In this document: positions 44,069-54,417 of the stretch, piece by piece | Layout of the letters: every line of letters starts with the position of its first letter | How positions within the stretch are numbered: the first letter of the stretch is position 1 | Source of the DNA: an uncultured Prevotellaceae bacterium | Lineage (GTDB): Bacteria > Bacteroidota > Bacteroidia > Bacteroidales > Bacteroidaceae | Assembly: GCA_902774795.1 (NCBI GenBank) | Contig: CACYKA010000013.1 | Coordinates: 1-54,936, forward strand | DNA: 54,936 nucleotides | Direction of reading: 5' to 3' | The notes under the pieces: generated by a model | The model's database searches: none | What the model was told of the DNA's origin: nothing | What the model saw: the letters and a program-made list of their open reading frames with translations, nothing else | Made by a program: the position numbers and the translations under genes

Positions 44069-45970
44069 CTAATCCAAGACCTCGTACTTACTATGTTGAC
44101 TCTTATATTCAGGTACTACTTCCTTCATCTTCTTCACGATAGCCATATCGTCATACAGCAGAGCCAGTTTGAACAGTTCCTCTTCGTTCTTGAGAGCCTG
44201 CTCATACGGATACTCACGTACTTTGGCTATCTTAATCTTCGGATGAATGGTTGGTTTTGTCTGCTCTTCATCGTTGAGCAGTTCTTCATACAACTTCTCT
44301 CCGTCGCGCAATCCTGTGTATTTTATCTCCACATCTTTTGCTCCGGAAAGGTCTATCATTCGCTGTGCAAGGTCTGCAATGCGTACTGGCTTTCCCATAT
44401 CGAAGATGTAAATCTCACCGCCTTTGCCCATAGTGCCTGCCTCAAGAACAAGTTGACATGCCTCTGGTATGAGCATGAAGTAGCGTATGATGTCTGGATG
44501 TGTCACTGTCAGCGGACCTCCCTTCTTGAGTTGTTGTCTGAACAGCGGTATTACGGAGCCGTTTGAACCAAGGACATTGCCAAAACGTGTGGTAATGAAC
44601 TGTGTGCCCTTCTGGTGGGCGTTCAGCGCCTGACAATAAATCTCGCAGATACGCTTGCTGCATCCCATAACGTTCGTTGGGTTGACAGCCTTGTCTGTTG
44701 AAATCATGACAAACTTCTTTGTGCCATATTTGACAGCAAGGTCTGCTATGATGCGTGTGCCATATACATTATTGGTAATGGCGACACCAGGATTGTTCTC
44801 CATCATCGGAACGTGCTTGTAGGCAGCAGCGTGGAAGACGTATTCTGGTTTATAGTGCTCGAATACATACTCCATAAGAACAGAGGCACAGATGCTTCCT
44901 ACGATTGTCTCGCACGGGATGTCAGAATATTTCCGATTCATGTAGAGGCGCACATCGTGCATTGGAGTCTCTGCCTGATCAACAAGAATGAGATTCGCTG
45001 GCTTGAACTTTGCTATCTGGTGAACCATCTCGCTTCCGATGGAGCCTGCGGCACCAGTAATGAGGATTGTTTTTCCCTTGAGCATCTCGCCGATAGCTGT
45101 GGTATCAATGACAATCTTTTCTCGTGGCAGCAAGTCCTCAACCTCGACATCCTTAAGTTGTTCCTGTTTAATATCTTTCGTAGGATCCCACTCTTCTTCC
45201 TGGATCATCATCAGGATCTTTATCTGCGCCTTGATGAGTTTGTTTACCAGTTCTTCGTTTTCGCGGAAGTTATCTACCTGAAGCGGGCTGACAATAATGG
45301 CGCTTATGCCTGCTTTCCGGAGATGCTGTATGATGTGTGGTCCTGCTCGGCGTACTTTCTTGCCCATAAGGTACTTGCTGTTGAGTGAACCGTCAGGACT
45401 GATAAAGCCGCCTATTTCGTACTTGGAATTAGGATTCTTCAGTAAGGCCTGTGCAATGGATAGGCCACCTTCCTTGACACCATAAATAGCAACCTTTTGG
45501 CGATTCCTTGTTACCTGTACTACCTCATACAGATACTTTATTATAATTCGTAAAGCCCATTGTCCGAAAAGTGCGAGGAGGAACATTACAACGAACGTAA
45601 GGCGTCGGGTGCTATGTATGATGGAACCATACGTCATGAGTTCCCTTATAATCAATACTAGTATGAATCCTACCATCAGCGCAAAAGCCTGTCTCATCAT
45701 GTCGATGGTGCTGCTGTAGCGCATGATGCCAGAATAAGTATGGAACAATCTCATGCCGATGATGAAGAACGGCAGAGTCAGGCACCATGTTCGCAAGATA
45801 TACCAGAAATTATTTGTCAGGGAGTTTTCTCCTTGGACGAAATAAGTGGCTAGTATTCCTGCAAACACAATAATGATACAGTCGATAGCCAAGACGCACC
45901 AATAGGGCAGGGTATTCTTAGAAAAATACCATGAGGCTAATCTTCGGATATGTTCTTTATAGTTTGGCAT
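44069..45970 (-). CDS. CapD/FlaA1-type nucleoside-diphosphate-sugar dehydratase, membrane-bound
   Basis: A 633-aa inner-membrane protein of the WbpM/PglF/CapD type, which convert UDP-GlcNAc to 4-keto-6-deoxy sugars for capsule, O-antigen or glycoprotein glycans. Four hydrophobic segments span about 15-150, followed by a CoA-binding-like nucleotide domain (about 150-270), then an extended SDR domain with TGAAGSIGSEM (about 303-313), HAAAYKHVPMMENNP, STDKAVNPTNVMG and RFGNVLGSNGSVIPLF. Neighbouring glycosyltransferase or transport genes are absent. It has its own promoter, divergent from rpsL across palindrome array C. Confidence 0.9.
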   Translation of the reverse strand: MPNYKEHIRRLASWYFSKNTLPYWCVLAIDCIIIVFAGILATYFVQGENSLTNNFWYILRTWCLTLPFFIIGMRLFHTYSGIMRYSSTIDMMRQAFALMVGFILVLIIRELMTYGSIIHSTRRLTFVVMFLLALFGQWALRIIIKYLYEVVQVTRNRQKVAIYGVKEGGLSIAQALLKNPNSKYEIGGFISPDGSLNSKYLMGKKVRRAGPHIIQHLRKAGISAIIVSPLQVDNFRENEELVNKLIKAQIKILMMIQEEEWDPTKDIKQEQLKDVEVEDLLPREKIVIDTTAIGEMLKGKTILITGAAGSIGSEMVHQIAKFKPANLILVDQAETPMHDVRLYMNRKYSDIPCETIVGSICASVLMEYVFEHYKPEYVFHAAAYKHVPMMENNPGVAITNNVYGTRIIADLAVKYGTKKFVMISTDKAVNPTNVMGCSKRICEIYCQALNAHQKGTQFITTRFGNVLGSNGSVIPLFRQQLKKGGPLTVTHPDIIRYFMLIPEACQLVLEAGTMGKGGEIYIFDMGKPVRIADLAQRMIDLSGAKDVEIKYTGLRDGEKLYEELLNDEEQTKPTIHPKIKIAKVREYPYEQALKNEEELFKLALLYDDMAIVKKMKEVVPEYKSQHSKYEVLD

Positions 45971-45996
45971 AAATGTCTTTCTAATAAAATTCGCGG

Positions 45997-46027
45997 CAAA
46001 GATACTTATTTTTTATAATATATGCAA
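45997..46027 (-). promoter_or_regulatory. Promoter of the CapD-like gene
   Basis: On the minus strand TATCTTTG (46004-45997) is preceded by TTGC (46027-46024) with 19-bp spacing. Confidence 0.7.
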
Positions 46028-46096
46028 GAAAAATTTTAAAATATCCTAAAAAGAGGTAAAAAGGACAAAGAAAAAGCCTCCAAAATGCTCTTTTTA

Positions 46097-46285
46097 GTAC
46101 ATATCTGTGTACAATTTGTCCGCCTATGAATGCAATTTTGTCCGCCTAGGAATTATTTTTCCCTAACTGGGAAGAAAATGTTTTCTGCCTAGGGAACAAA
46201 TTTTTCATAGTTATGCAGCAAATTTTTGTTTCCCTTAAGGGTTGCAATTTTTATCCTTAGGGATTACAAATTTTTCCCCTAACAC
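46097..46285. repeat. Phased palindrome array C (22-bp mean period)
   Basis: Nine units are centred near 46104.5, 46125.5, 46147.5, 46166, 46190.5, 46210.5, 46236.5, 46258.5 and 46280.5, a mean of exactly 22 bp with individual steps of 18.5-26. Units include GTAC-N8-GTAC, CCTAGG, TTCCC-N5-GGGAA, CATAGTTATG, CCCTTAAGGG and ATCCTTAGGGAT. The second (CCTATG) and the last (CCCCTAAC) are imperfect. T-rich spacers separate many units. Arm sequences differ but most dyads hold. Confidence 0.75.
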
Positions 46286-46419
46286 ACATCGTGCTGTTTC
46301 TCCTCCTGATTTTTACCTCTCTTCTCTCTTTTTGTCTTTTTGGCAGGATTAAAAAGTGCACAAAAATGTTAAAAAACCGTAAAATCAGTATTGTTAAGGG
46401 TAGAAAAGAATGTATTTCT

Positions 46420-46450
46420 TTTGCCATGTTTAATATATTTCGTACCTTTG
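46420..46450 (+). promoter_or_regulatory. Promoter of the str operon
   Basis: TTTG (46420-46423) and TACCTTTG (46443-46450) are 19 bp apart. The ~150-nt leader to rpsL contains a small hairpin AGCAT-CGCCTT-ATGCT (46540-46555). Confidence 0.75.
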
Positions 46451-46604
46451 CAGCCGCAAATTTATGGCCTCTACCCGAATAATACCGCTTGGCAAGCCGT
46501 GTTTTTGCAGGTGCGACCTTGGAAAAGAGCTCCTCGGTTAGCATCGCCTTATGCTGTAAACATCATTAATATATAATAAAGTATAAACAAAAAAGATTAA
46601 AAAA

Positions 46605-46988
46605 ATGCCTACAATTCAACAATTGGTAAGAAAAGGCAGGAAGGTACTTGTAGACAAGAGCAAGTCACCAGCTTTGGACTCATGTCCACAGCGTCGTGGG
46701 GTGTGCGTGCGTGTGTATACAACTACCCCTAAGAAGCCTAACTCGGCTATGCGTAAGGTAGCCCGTGTTCGACTGACGAACACAAAAGAAGTGAACTCAT
46801 ACATACCTGGAGAAGGACACAACTTGCAGGAACACTCAATCGTTCTTGTACGTGGTGGTCGTGTAAAAGACCTTCCAGGTGTACGTTATCACATCGTACG
46901 TGGAACACTCGATACAGCAGGTGTTGCTTCACGTACACAGCGTCGCTCTAAGTACGGAGCAAAGAGGCCTAAGGCTGCTAAGAAGTAA
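46605..46988 (+). CDS. rpsL: 30S ribosomal protein S12
   Basis: S12 is the decoding-centre protein and streptomycin target. The 127-aa protein has [20 protein letters not shown] with Lys43 and [13 protein letters not shown] with Lys88, both the sensitive-type residues. The C-terminal tail is lysine/alanine-rich. It is the first gene of the str/S10 run, with its own promoter and a structured leader. Confidence 0.98.
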   Translation: MPTIQQLVRKGRKVLVDKSKSPALDSCPQRRGVCVRVYTTTPKKPNSAMRKVARVRLTNTKEVNSYIPGEGHNLQEHSIVLVRGGRVKDLPGVRYHIVRGTLDTAGVASRTQRRSKYGAKRPKAAKK

Positions 46989-47109
46989 AAATCAGGAAGC
47001 CAAAGGTAAAAAGAAAACAAAGGTTGAGTAAATGACCCGTGAAGGGCATTGAAGCCGAAGTTAGACCGAAAGGTCAGAGAAAACAACCAAGAAAATTTTA
47101 AAGCTAAAA

Positions 47110-47586
47110 ATGAGAAAAGCAAAACCAAAGAAAAGGGTAGTTCTACCAGATCCCGTTTACAATGACAAGAAAGTGTCAAAGTTTGTAAACCACCTGATGT
47201 ACGATGGCAAGAAGAATACATCTTATGAGATTTTCTATGCTGCTATCAACACAGTTGGTGAGAAGATGAAGAGTGAAGAAAAGCCTGCACTGGATATATG
47301 GAAGCAGGCTCTTGATAATGTTACTCCACACGTTGAGGTTAAGAGCCGTCGTATCGGTGGTGCAACATTCCAGGTGCCAACAGAAATCCGTCCTGACCGC
47401 AGGGAATCAATCTCTATGAAGAATCTTATCTCGTTCGCTCGTAAGCGTGGCGGTAAGGGTATGGCAGAAAAACTCGCAGCGGAGATTATGGATGCATACA
47501 ACAACCAGGGTGGTGCCTTCAAGCGTAAGGAAGATATGCATCGCATGGCTGAGGCTAACCGTGCTTTTGCACATTTCCGTTTCTAA
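47110..47586 (+). CDS. rpsG: 30S ribosomal protein S7
   Basis: S7 initiates 30S head assembly and contacts the E site. The 158-aa length is typical for Bacteroidetes. Motifs: [19 protein letters not shown] and the C-terminal [12 protein letters not shown]. The ~120-bp gap after rpsL contains a small GACC-GAAA-GGTC hairpin but no other feature I can support. Confidence 0.97.
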   Translation: MRKAKPKKRVVLPDPVYNDKKVSKFVNHLMYDGKKNTSYEIFYAAINTVGEKMKSEEKPALDIWKQALDNVTPHVEVKSRRIGGATFQVPTEIRPDRRESISMKNLISFARKRGGKGMAEKLAAEIMDAYNNQGGAFKRKEDMHRMAEANRAFAHFRF

Positions 47587-47610
47587 TCGTTAAAGTAACA
47601 AATAAGAGAA

Positions 47611-49731
47611 ATGGCAAAACACGATCTTCATTTGACAAGAAACATCGGTATCATGGCTCATATTGATGCCGGTAAGACAACAACTTCCGAGCGTATCCTT
47701 TTCTATACTGGTAAGACTCACAAGATTGGTGAGGTACATGAGGGTGCTGCTACAATGGACTGGATGGAACAGGAGCAGGAGCGTGGTATCACAATCACCT
47801 CTGCTGCAACAACCTGTTTCTGGAAGTATAACGACAAGCAGTATAAGATTAATCTTATCGATACTCCGGGACACGTGGACTTCACCGCTGAGGTAGAGCG
47901 TTCACTCCGTGTGCTGGACGGCGCTGTGGCTACCTACTGTGCAGTAGGTGGTGTTGAGCCTCAGTCAGAGACTGTATGGCGTCAGGCTGACAAGTACGAA
48001 GTACCACGTATCGGCTATGTAAACAAGATGGACCGCTCTGGTGCCAACTTCTTCGATGTTGTGCAGCAGATGAAGGATGTGCTGGGTGCTAATCCTGTAC
48101 CTCTCTGCGTTCCTATCGGTGCAGAAGAAACCTTCAAGGGTCTCGTTGACCTCGTTAAGATGAAGGCTATTCTGTGGCATGATGAGACAATGGGTGCTGA
48201 CTATGACGTTGAAGAGATTCCTGCAGACCTCGTTGACGAGTGCAACGAATGGCGTGAGAAGCTCCTTGAGTCTGCAGCAAACTTCGATGAGGCTCTCATG
48301 GAGAAGTACTTCGAGGATCCATCAACCATCACAGAGGAAGAGATTATCGCTGCTATCCGTAAGGGTACACTTGCTCTCGAATGCGTGCCAATGCTCTGCG
48401 GTTCTTCTTTCAAGAACAAGGGCGTACAGACAATGCTCGACTACGTTTGTGCACTGCTTCCTTCACCACTGGATAATCCAGAGGTAATAGGTACAGAGCC
48501 AGGCGACGAGTCTGTAGAGGTTAAGTTCGAGGCAAAGGAGGATGCTCCTACAGCAGCTCTCGCATTCAAGATTGCAACAGACCCATATGTAGGCCGTCTC
48601 GTATTCTTCCGCGTTTATTCTGGTAAGATTGAGGCTGGTTCATATGTGTATAACCCACGTTCTGGCAAGAAGGAGCGTATCAGCCGTCTGTTCCAGATGC
48701 ACTCAAACAAGCAGAACCCTGTTGACGAAATTGCTGCAGGTGATATCGGTTCAGGCGTAGGCTTCAAGGATATCCGTACAGGTGATACCCTCTGCGATGA
48801 GGATCATCAGATAGTACTTGAGTCTATGACATTCCCTGATACTGTGATCTCTATCGCAGTAGAGCCAAAGTCACAGGCTGACATCGCTAAGCTCGATAAC
48901 GGTCTTGCTAAGCTTGCTGAGGAAGATCCTACATTCACAGTTCGTACTGACGAGCAGAGCGGACAGACAGTCATCAGCGGTATGGGTGAGCTTCACCTCG
49001 ATATCATTATTGACCGTCTGAAGCGTGAGTTCAAGGTCGAATGTAACCAGGGTAAGCCACAGGTTAACTATAAAGAGGCTATCACCAAGGAGGTTAACCT
49101 CCGTGAGGTTTACAAGAAGCAGTCAGGTGGTCGTGGTAAGTTCGCTGATATCATCGTTAACATCGGTCCTAAGGATGAGGATTACAAGGAAGGCGATCTG
49201 CAGTTCATCAATGAGGTGAAGGGTGGTAATGTGCCTAAGGAGTTCATTCCTGCTGTCCAGAAGGGCTTTGAGGATTGCCTCAAGAATGGTGTTCTCGGTG
49301 GTTATCCTGTTACTGGTCTGAAGGTTACCCTCATCGATGGTAGCTTCCACCCAGTTGACTCTGACCAGCTGTCATTCGAACTTGCTGCTCGCAACGCCTT
49401 CAAGAATGCTTGTCCTAAGGCAGGTCCTTGTCTGATGGAGCCTATCATGAAGGTAGAGGTCGTTACACCTGAAGAGAATATGGGTGACGTAATCGGTGAC
49501 CTCAACAAGCGTCGTGGTATGGTACAGGGTATGGATGACGCCCGTTCAGGAGCGAAGGTGGTTAAGGCTATGGTTCCACTGGCTGAGATGTTCGGCTATG
49601 TAACAGCATTGCGTACCATCACTTCTGGTCGTGCTACTTCTTCTATGGAGTATGATCACCATGAGCCAGTATCAAGCTCAATCGCTAAGACAATATTGGA
49701 AGAGAACGGCGGTCGTGCTGACCTCGTATAA
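47611..49731 (+). CDS. fusA: Elongation factor G
   Basis: EF-G drives translocation and, with RRF, ribosome recycling. Full length at 706 aa, with G1 [15 protein letters not shown] (about 17-31), switch [13 protein letters not shown]3 DTPGHVDF and G4 [10 protein letters not shown], then domains II-V ending in [14 protein letters not shown]. It is 24 bp after rpsG. A hairpin follows before rpsJ. Confidence 0.99.
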   Translation: MAKHDLHLTRNIGIMAHIDAGKTTTSERILFYTGKTHKIGEVHEGAATMDWMEQEQERGITITSAATTCFWKYNDKQYKINLIDTPGHVDFTAEVERSLRVLDGAVATYCAVGGVEPQSETVWRQADKYEVPRIGYVNKMDRSGANFFDVVQQMKDVLGANPVPLCVPIGAEETFKGLVDLVKMKAILWHDETMGADYDVEEIPADLVDECNEWREKLLESAANFDEALMEKYFEDPSTITEEEIIAAIRKGTLALECVPMLCGSSFKNKGVQTMLDYVCALLPSPLDNPEVIGTEPGDESVEVKFEAKEDAPTAALAFKIATDPYVGRLVFFRVYSGKIEAGSYVYNPRSGKKERISRLFQMHSNKQNPVDEIAAGDIGSGVGFKDIRTGDTLCDEDHQIVLESMTFPDTVISIAVEPKSQADIAKLDNGLAKLAEEDPTFTVRTDEQSGQTVISGMGELHLDIIIDRLKREFKVECNQGKPQVNYKEAITKEVNLREVYKKQSGGRGKFADIIVNIGPKDEDYKEGDLQFINEVKGGNVPKEFIPAVQKGFEDCLKNGVLGGYPVTGLKVTLIDGSFHPVDSDQLSFELAARNAFKNACPKAGPCLMEPIMKVEVVTPEENMGDVIGDLNKRRGMVQGMDDARSGAKVVKAMVPLAEMFGYVTALRTITSGRATSSMEYDHHEPVSSSIAKTILEENGGRADLV

Positions 49732-49738
49732 TAAATAA

Positions 49739-49772
49739 GGTGCCCGTGAGCAAATGACTCTTTACGGGCACC
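49739..49772 (+). terminator. Stem-loop between fusA and rpsJ
   Basis: GGTGCCCGT (49739-49747) pairs with ACGGGCACC (49764-49772), with an inner GAG/CTC pairing. No strong T tract follows, so a partial terminator or processing site is more likely than a full stop. Confidence 0.6.
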
Positions 49773-49815
49773 CACTTAATAAACAAATAAAAACAAAATT
49801 AATTAGAATTCAATT

Positions 49816-50121
49816 ATGAGTCAAAAAATCCGCATCAAGCTGAAGTCTTACGACCACACACTGGTTGACAAGTCAGCTGAGAAAATCGTCAAGGCCGTGA
49901 AGGCTACTGGCGCTATCGTAAGTGGTCCTATTCCACTCCCAACACACAAGCGCATCTACACAGTCAACCGTTCAACCTTCGTAAACAAGAAGGCTCGTGA
50001 GCAGTTCCAGCTGTCTGACTACAAGCGTCTGATCGACATCTACAGCTCAACAACAAAGACTGTTGACGCACTGATGAAGCTCGATCTTCCTTCAGGTGTA
50101 GAAGTAGAAATCAAAGTCTAG
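49816..50121 (+). CDS. rpsJ: 30S ribosomal protein S10
   Basis: S10 (101 aa, normal) is a 30S head protein and also the NusE transcription antitermination factor. Motifs: [20 protein letters not shown] and [20 protein letters not shown]. It is the first gene of the S10 operon proper, 84 bp after fusA and behind the hairpin. Confidence 0.97.
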   Translation: MSQKIRIKLKSYDHTLVDKSAEKIVKAVKATGAIVSGPIPLPTHKRIYTVNRSTFVNKKAREQFQLSDYKRLIDIYSSTTKTVDALMKLDLPSGVEVEIKV

Positions 50122-50163
50122 TTAAAAAGAATTACAAGGAATAAATTTTAAAATTTAATTGAA

Positions 50164-50778
50164 ATGCCAGGATTAATTGGAAGAAAAATCGGAATGACAT
50201 CCGTTTTCAGTGCCGACGGCAAGAATACGCCGTGCACTGTTATCGAAGCTGGTCCTTGTGTTGTAACCCAGGTAAAGACCGTTGAAAAGGACGGTTATGC
50301 CGCATATCAGCTTGGCTTCGGCGAGCGTAAGGAGTCTCGTACTACCAAGCCAATGATGGGAGCCTTCAAGAAGGCAGGCACAACACCAAAGCAGCACTTG
50401 GCCGAGTTCAAGTTCGACGAGGAGAAGAACCTCGGCGACACCATCACAGCAGAAATCTTCTCTGAAGGCGACTTCGTTGACGTAGTCGGCACTTCAAAGG
50501 GTAAGGGTTTCCAGGGTGTCGTAAAGCGTCATGGGTTCGGCGGTGTAGGTCAGGCTACTCACGGTCAGGATGACCGTCTGCGTAAGCCAGGTTCTATAGG
50601 TGCCTGCTCATACCCTGCAAAGGTATTCAAGGGTATGCGCATGGGCGGACACATGGGCAACGAGCGTGTTACAACGCAGAATCTGCGAGTTATTAAAGTT
50701 ATCCCAGAGAGCAACCTCGTTATCGTGAAGGGCTCTGTTGCTGGATATAATGGTTCAACCGTATTAATTAAGAAGTAA
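50164..50778 (+). CDS. rplC: 50S ribosomal protein L3
   Basis: L3 (204 aa) is an early 50S assembly protein whose loop reaches the peptidyl-transferase centre. Motifs: [38 protein letters not shown] and [13 protein letters not shown]. Four bases separate it from rplD. Confidence 0.97.
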   Translation: MPGLIGRKIGMTSVFSADGKNTPCTVIEAGPCVVTQVKTVEKDGYAAYQLGFGERKESRTTKPMMGAFKKAGTTPKQHLAEFKFDEEKNLGDTITAEIFSEGDFVDVVGTSKGKGFQGVVKRHGFGGVGQATHGQDDRLRKPGSIGACSYPAKVFKGMRMGGHMGNERVTTQNLRVIKVIPESNLVIVKGSVAGYNGSTVLIKK

Positions 50779-50782
50779 GGTC

Positions 50783-51415
50783 ATGGAAGTAAATGTATTG
50801 AATATACAGGGCAAAGAGACAGGCCGCAAAGTGGTTCTGAACGATGCTATCTACGCTATCGAGCCTAACGACCATGTTCTCTACCTTGATGTAAAGCAGT
50901 ACCTCGCTAACCAGCGTCAGGGTACAGCAAAAGCTAAAGAGCGCAGTGAGATGTCTGGCTCTACACGCAAACTCGGTCGCCAGAAGGGCGGCGGCGGTGC
51001 ACGCCGTGGTGATATCAATTCACCAGTACTCGTGGGTGGTGCACGCGTGTTTGGTCCACGTCCACGCGACTATCGTTTCAAACTCAACCTTAAGACAAAG
51101 CAGCTGGCTCGTAAGAGCGCTCTTTCTTACAAGGTTAAGGATGATAAGGGCATTATCGTAGTTGAGGATTTTACAATCCAGACACCTAAGACAAAGGAGA
51201 TTCTGGATATCATGAAGGCTCTCGGAGTTGAAGGAAAGAAGGTCCTCTTCCTCATGCCTGAAGAAAACAAGAGTGTATATCTTTCAGCACGCAACCTCCA
51301 GAAGGTAGAAGTAATGGGTGCAGCAATGGTTAACGCATATAAGTTGCTCAACGCTGATACTGTAGTTCTCTGCGAGAATGCTGTCAAGAAAATAGAAGAA
51401 GTCTTAATCAAGTAA
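50783..51415 (+). CDS. rplD: 50S ribosomal protein L4
   Basis: L4 (210 aa) lines the exit tunnel and in enterobacteria represses the S10 operon. The tunnel loop is seen as [20 protein letters not shown] then [13 protein letters not shown]. The length is normal. It sits between rplC and rplW with short gaps. Confidence 0.97.
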   Translation: MEVNVLNIQGKETGRKVVLNDAIYAIEPNDHVLYLDVKQYLANQRQGTAKAKERSEMSGSTRKLGRQKGGGGARRGDINSPVLVGGARVFGPRPRDYRFKLNLKTKQLARKSALSYKVKDDKGIIVVEDFTIQTPKTKEILDIMKALGVEGKKVLFLMPEENKSVYLSARNLQKVEVMGAAMVNAYKLLNADTVVLCENAVKKIEEVLIK

Positions 51416-51437
51416 ACTTAAAAAGGAGAAACAGATT

Positions 51438-51731
51438 ATGGCATTTATCATTAAGCCTATTGTCACTGAGAAGATGACAAGGATTACAGAAAAGCGCCCA
51501 AACCGCTATGGCTTTATCGTTAAGCCAGAGGCCAACAAGATCCAGATTAAGCAGGAGGTTGAGGCTCGCTACAATGTTACAGTAGAAGACGTAAACACCA
51601 TGAGATATGCAGGCAAGCGCTCAAGCCGCTATACAAAGGCCGGCCTTATCCGTGGTCAGAAGAACGCCTTCAAGAAAGCAATCGTTACTCTTAAGGAGGG
51701 CGAGGAAATAGATTTTTACAGCAATATATAA
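51438..51731 (+). CDS. rplW: 50S ribosomal protein L23
   Basis: L23 (97 aa) is at the tunnel exit, docking site for trigger factor and SRP. It starts MAFIIKPIVTEKMTRI and has the RNA-binding NKIQIKQEVEARYNVTVEDV. Nine bases separate it from rplB. Confidence 0.96.
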   Translation: MAFIIKPIVTEKMTRITEKRPNRYGFIVKPEANKIQIKQEVEARYNVTVEDVNTMRYAGKRSSRYTKAGLIRGQKNAFKKAIVTLKEGEEIDFYSNI

Positions 51732-51740
51732 TAATAGAAA

Positions 51741-52502
51741 ATGGCAGTACGTAAATTAAAACCAGTTACACCTGGTCAAAGACACAAAGTTATTGGCACG
51801 TTCGAGGATATTACTGCATCCGTGCCAGAGAAGTCTCGTGGTGGTCACAAGAAGAAGTATCGTCTGATCGACTTCAAGCGAGAGAAAGATGGTGTTCCAG
51901 CTGTAGTAAAGTCAATAGAGTATGATCCAAACCGTTCGGCTCGTATCGCTCTATTGTATTATGTTGACGGTGAGAAGCGTTACATTATCGCTCCTAACGG
52001 ACTTAAGGTAGGTGCTACCTTGATGTCAGGTGCAGAAGCTGCACCTGAGGTAGGTAACGCTCTTCCTTTGGCAAACATCCCAGTAGGTACCGTTATCCAC
52101 AACATCGAGCTTCGCCCAGGACAGGGTGCTCTGCTCGTTCGTTCGGCAGGAAATTTCGCTCAGTTGACTTCTCGTGAAGGCAGTTACTGTGTAATTAAAC
52201 TCCCTTCAGGCGAGACACGTAAAGTGCTCTCAGCTTGTAAGGCAACAGTCGGTGCCGTAGGCAATTCTGACCACGCACTTGAGCAGTCAGGTAAGGCCGG
52301 ACGCTCACGCTGGCTCGGACGTCGTCCACACAACCGTGGTGTTGTAATGAACCCAGTAGATCACCCAATGGGTGGTGGTGAAGGACGTCAGTCTGGTGGT
52401 CATCCACGTTCACGTAAGGGCTTGTACGCTAAGGGTCTCAAGACTCGTGCTCCCAAGAAGCATAGCAATAAGTACATTATAGAAAGAGCTAACAAGAAGT
52501 AA
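51741..52502 (+). CDS. rplB: 50S ribosomal protein L2, with short N-terminal region
   Basis: L2 is required for subunit joining and peptidyl-transferase centre assembly. The protein is 253 aa; E. coli L2 is 273 and Bacteroides L2, as I recall it, about 274. It runs normally from [15 protein letters not shown] to ASVPEKS (about residue 32), then joins directly to [15 protein letters not shown]. The stretch usually between these, containing the near-universal SGGRNN...TxRxxG motif, is missing (about 21 residues, in frame, at about 51834-51842). The rest is intact, including the peptidyl-transferase loop [15 protein letters not shown] with its histidine. No frameshift or stop is seen. Confidence 0.95.
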   Translation: MAVRKLKPVTPGQRHKVIGTFEDITASVPEKSRGGHKKKYRLIDFKREKDGVPAVVKSIEYDPNRSARIALLYYVDGEKRYIIAPNGLKVGATLMSGAEAAPEVGNALPLANIPVGTVIHNIELRPGQGALLVRSAGNFAQLTSREGSYCVIKLPSGETRKVLSACKATVGAVGNSDHALEQSGKAGRSRWLGRRPHNRGVVMNPVDHPMGGGEGRQSGGHPRSRKGLYAKGLKTRAPKKHSNKYIIERANKK

Positions 52503-52528
52503 ACCCACAAATTAAAGAAAAAGAAATT

Positions 52529-52795
52529 ATGAGTCGTTCACTTAAAAAAGGTCCATATATCAACGTCTCTCTCGAGAAGAAGATTCTCGCTATGAACGAG
52601 AGCGGAAAGAAGAATGTCGTAAAGACATGGGCCAGAGCTTCTGTAATCTCACCTGATTTCGTGGGTCATACAGTAGCTGTTCATAACGGTAATAAATTTA
52701 TTCCTGTCTATGTGACGGAGAACATGGTCGGACACAAGTTCGGCGAGTTTGCTCCAACACGTCGTTTCGGCGGACATGCCGGCAACAAGAAATAA
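52529..52795 (+). CDS. rpsS: 30S ribosomal protein S19
   Basis: S19 (88 aa) contacts S13 and the head-to-50S bridge. Motifs: [38 protein letters not shown] and the C-terminal [17 protein letters not shown]. The length is normal. Confidence 0.97.
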   Translation: MSRSLKKGPYINVSLEKKILAMNESGKKNVVKTWARASVISPDFVGHTVAVHNGNKFIPVYVTENMVGHKFGEFAPTRRFGGHAGNKK

Positions 52796-52826
52796 GGCGG
52801 GGCTAATCCATTAAAAAGAAAACGAA

Positions 52827-53231
52827 ATGGGAGCTAGAAAACATAATGCTGCTGAAGCTATTAAGGCAGCTAAGAAGAATCAATATTTTGCCAAGCTCGT
52901 TGGCGTTCCCTCTTCTCCACGTAAGATGCGCTACGTTGTAGACATGATTCGTGGCATGGAGGTAAACAGAGCTCTTGGCGTACTGCGTTTCTCTAAGAAG
53001 CAGGCATCTGCTGACGTAGAGAAACTGCTGCGCTCTGCCATCGCAAACTGGGAGGTCAAGAATGACCGCAAGGCTGAAGATGGAGAGTTATACATCTCAA
53101 AGATTTTTGTTGACGAAGGCGTTACGATGAAGCGTATGCGTCCTGCACCACAGGGACGCGGATATCGTATCCGTAAGCGTTCTAATCACGTGACGCTGTT
53201 TGTAGATACCAAAACCAATGATGAAAAATAA
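52827..53231 (+). CDS. rplV: 50S ribosomal protein L22
   Basis: L22 (134 aa) lines the exit tunnel near the macrolide site with a long beta-hairpin (here [20 protein letters not shown]). The N-terminal [19 protein letters not shown] is family-typical. It ends five bases before rpsC. Confidence 0.96.
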   Translation: MGARKHNAAEAIKAAKKNQYFAKLVGVPSSPRKMRYVVDMIRGMEVNRALGVLRFSKKQASADVEKLLRSAIANWEVKNDRKAEDGELYISKIFVDEGVTMKRMRPAPQGRGYRIRKRSNHVTLFVDTKTNDEK

Positions 53232-53236
53232 GTAGT

Positions 53237-53971
53237 ATGGGACAGAAAGTTAATCCAATAGCAAATCGCCTCGGCATTGTCCGTGGCTGGGATTCAAACT
53301 GGTTCGGTGGTAAGAGCTTTGGAGAGAATCTCGTAGAGGATCAGAAAATACGTAAGTACCTCAACGAGCGTCTTGCAAAGGCTAGCGTATCACGCATTGT
53401 CATCGAGCGTACTTTGAAGCGTGTCACTATCACTATCTGCACGGCTCGTCCGGGTATCGTCATTGGTAAGGGCGGACAGGATGTCGACAAACTGAAAGAA
53501 GAATTGAAGAAGCTCTATGGCAAAGAGATACAGATCAATATCTTCGAAATTAAGAAACCAGACCTCGATGCTAATATCGTAGCTAATTCTATCGCTCGCC
53601 AGGTAGAGGGCAAGATAGCATATCGTCGCGCTATTAAGATGGCTATCCAGAATACTATGCGCGCTGGTGCAGAAGGTATCAAGGTTCAGATTTCTGGTCG
53701 TCTGAACGGTGCTGAAATTGCACGTTCTGAAATGTTCAAGGAGGGTCGTACACCACTTCATACCTTCCGTGCTGACATCGACTACTGCAAGACTGAGGCT
53801 CTCACAAAGGTGGGACTCCTTGGAATCAAGGTATGGATCTGTCGCGGTGAGGTTTACGGAAAGCGTGATCTCGCACCTAACTTCTCTCAGGAGAAGGCTG
53901 GTGGCAATCGTGCCGGTTCTGGTCGTCGCGAAGGACGTGGTGGAAACCGTAAGAGAAACAATAATCGTTAA
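53237..53971 (+). CDS. rpsC: 30S ribosomal protein S3
   Basis: S3 (244 aa) is at the mRNA entry channel. The KH domain carries [16 protein letters not shown], followed by the C-terminal domain with [15 protein letters not shown] and a Gly/Arg/Asn-rich tail ([16 protein letters not shown]), which is common in Bacteroidetes S3. Confidence 0.97.
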   Translation: MGQKVNPIANRLGIVRGWDSNWFGGKSFGENLVEDQKIRKYLNERLAKASVSRIVIERTLKRVTITICTARPGIVIGKGGQDVDKLKEELKKLYGKEIQINIFEIKKPDLDANIVANSIARQVEGKIAYRRAIKMAIQNTMRAGAEGIKVQISGRLNGAEIARSEMFKEGRTPLHTFRADIDYCKTEALTKVGLLGIKVWICRGEVYGKRDLAPNFSQEKAGGNRAGSGRREGRGGNRKRNNNR

Positions 53972-53985
53972 AAACAGAAGCTACT

Positions 53986-54414
53986 ATGTTACAGCCAAAA
54001 AGAGTAAAATATAGAAGACCGCAAGACGGGCGTGGCAATAAAGGCAACGCTCACCGTGGTACTCAGCTTGCTTTCGGTTCTTTCGGTATCAAGACCCTTG
54101 AACCAAAGTGGATAGATAGCCGTCAGATTGAGGCTGCCCGTGTGGCAATCAACCGCAAGATGAACCGTGAGGGTCAGGTTTGGATTCGTATCTTCCCTGA
54201 CAAACCAATCACAAGAAAGCCTGCGGATGTACGTATGGGTAAAGGAAAGGGTGACCCAGCAGGATGGGTGGCTCCTGTTACTCCAGGACGTATTCTCTTT
54301 GAGATAGAAGGCGTGCCTTTCGATATCGCAAAAGAGGCTCTGCGTCTTGGCGCACAGAAATTACCTGTTAAAACAAAATTTGTTGTACGTCGTGACTACG
54401 ACAAAAACGCTTAA
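53986..54414 (+). CDS. rplP: 50S ribosomal protein L16
   Basis: L16 (142 aa) organises the A site and central protuberance. Motifs: [30 protein letters not shown] and [17 protein letters not shown]. Normal length. It ends three bases before rpmC. Confidence 0.97.
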   Translation: MLQPKRVKYRRPQDGRGNKGNAHRGTQLAFGSFGIKTLEPKWIDSRQIEAARVAINRKMNREGQVWIRIFPDKPITRKPADVRMGKGKGDPAGWVAPVTPGRILFEIEGVPFDIAKEALRLGAQKLPVKTKFVVRRDYDKNA

Positions 54415-54417
54415 ACT

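Larger units (their letters stand above)
45971..46604. other. Divergent intergenic region before the str operon
   Basis: The 634 bp hold the CapD-like promoter (-), palindrome array C, and the rpsL promoter and leader. I see no credible gene. Confidence 0.6.

Noticed and set aside
46605-46988. Streptomycin resistance
   Set aside because: Lys43 and Lys88 are intact.
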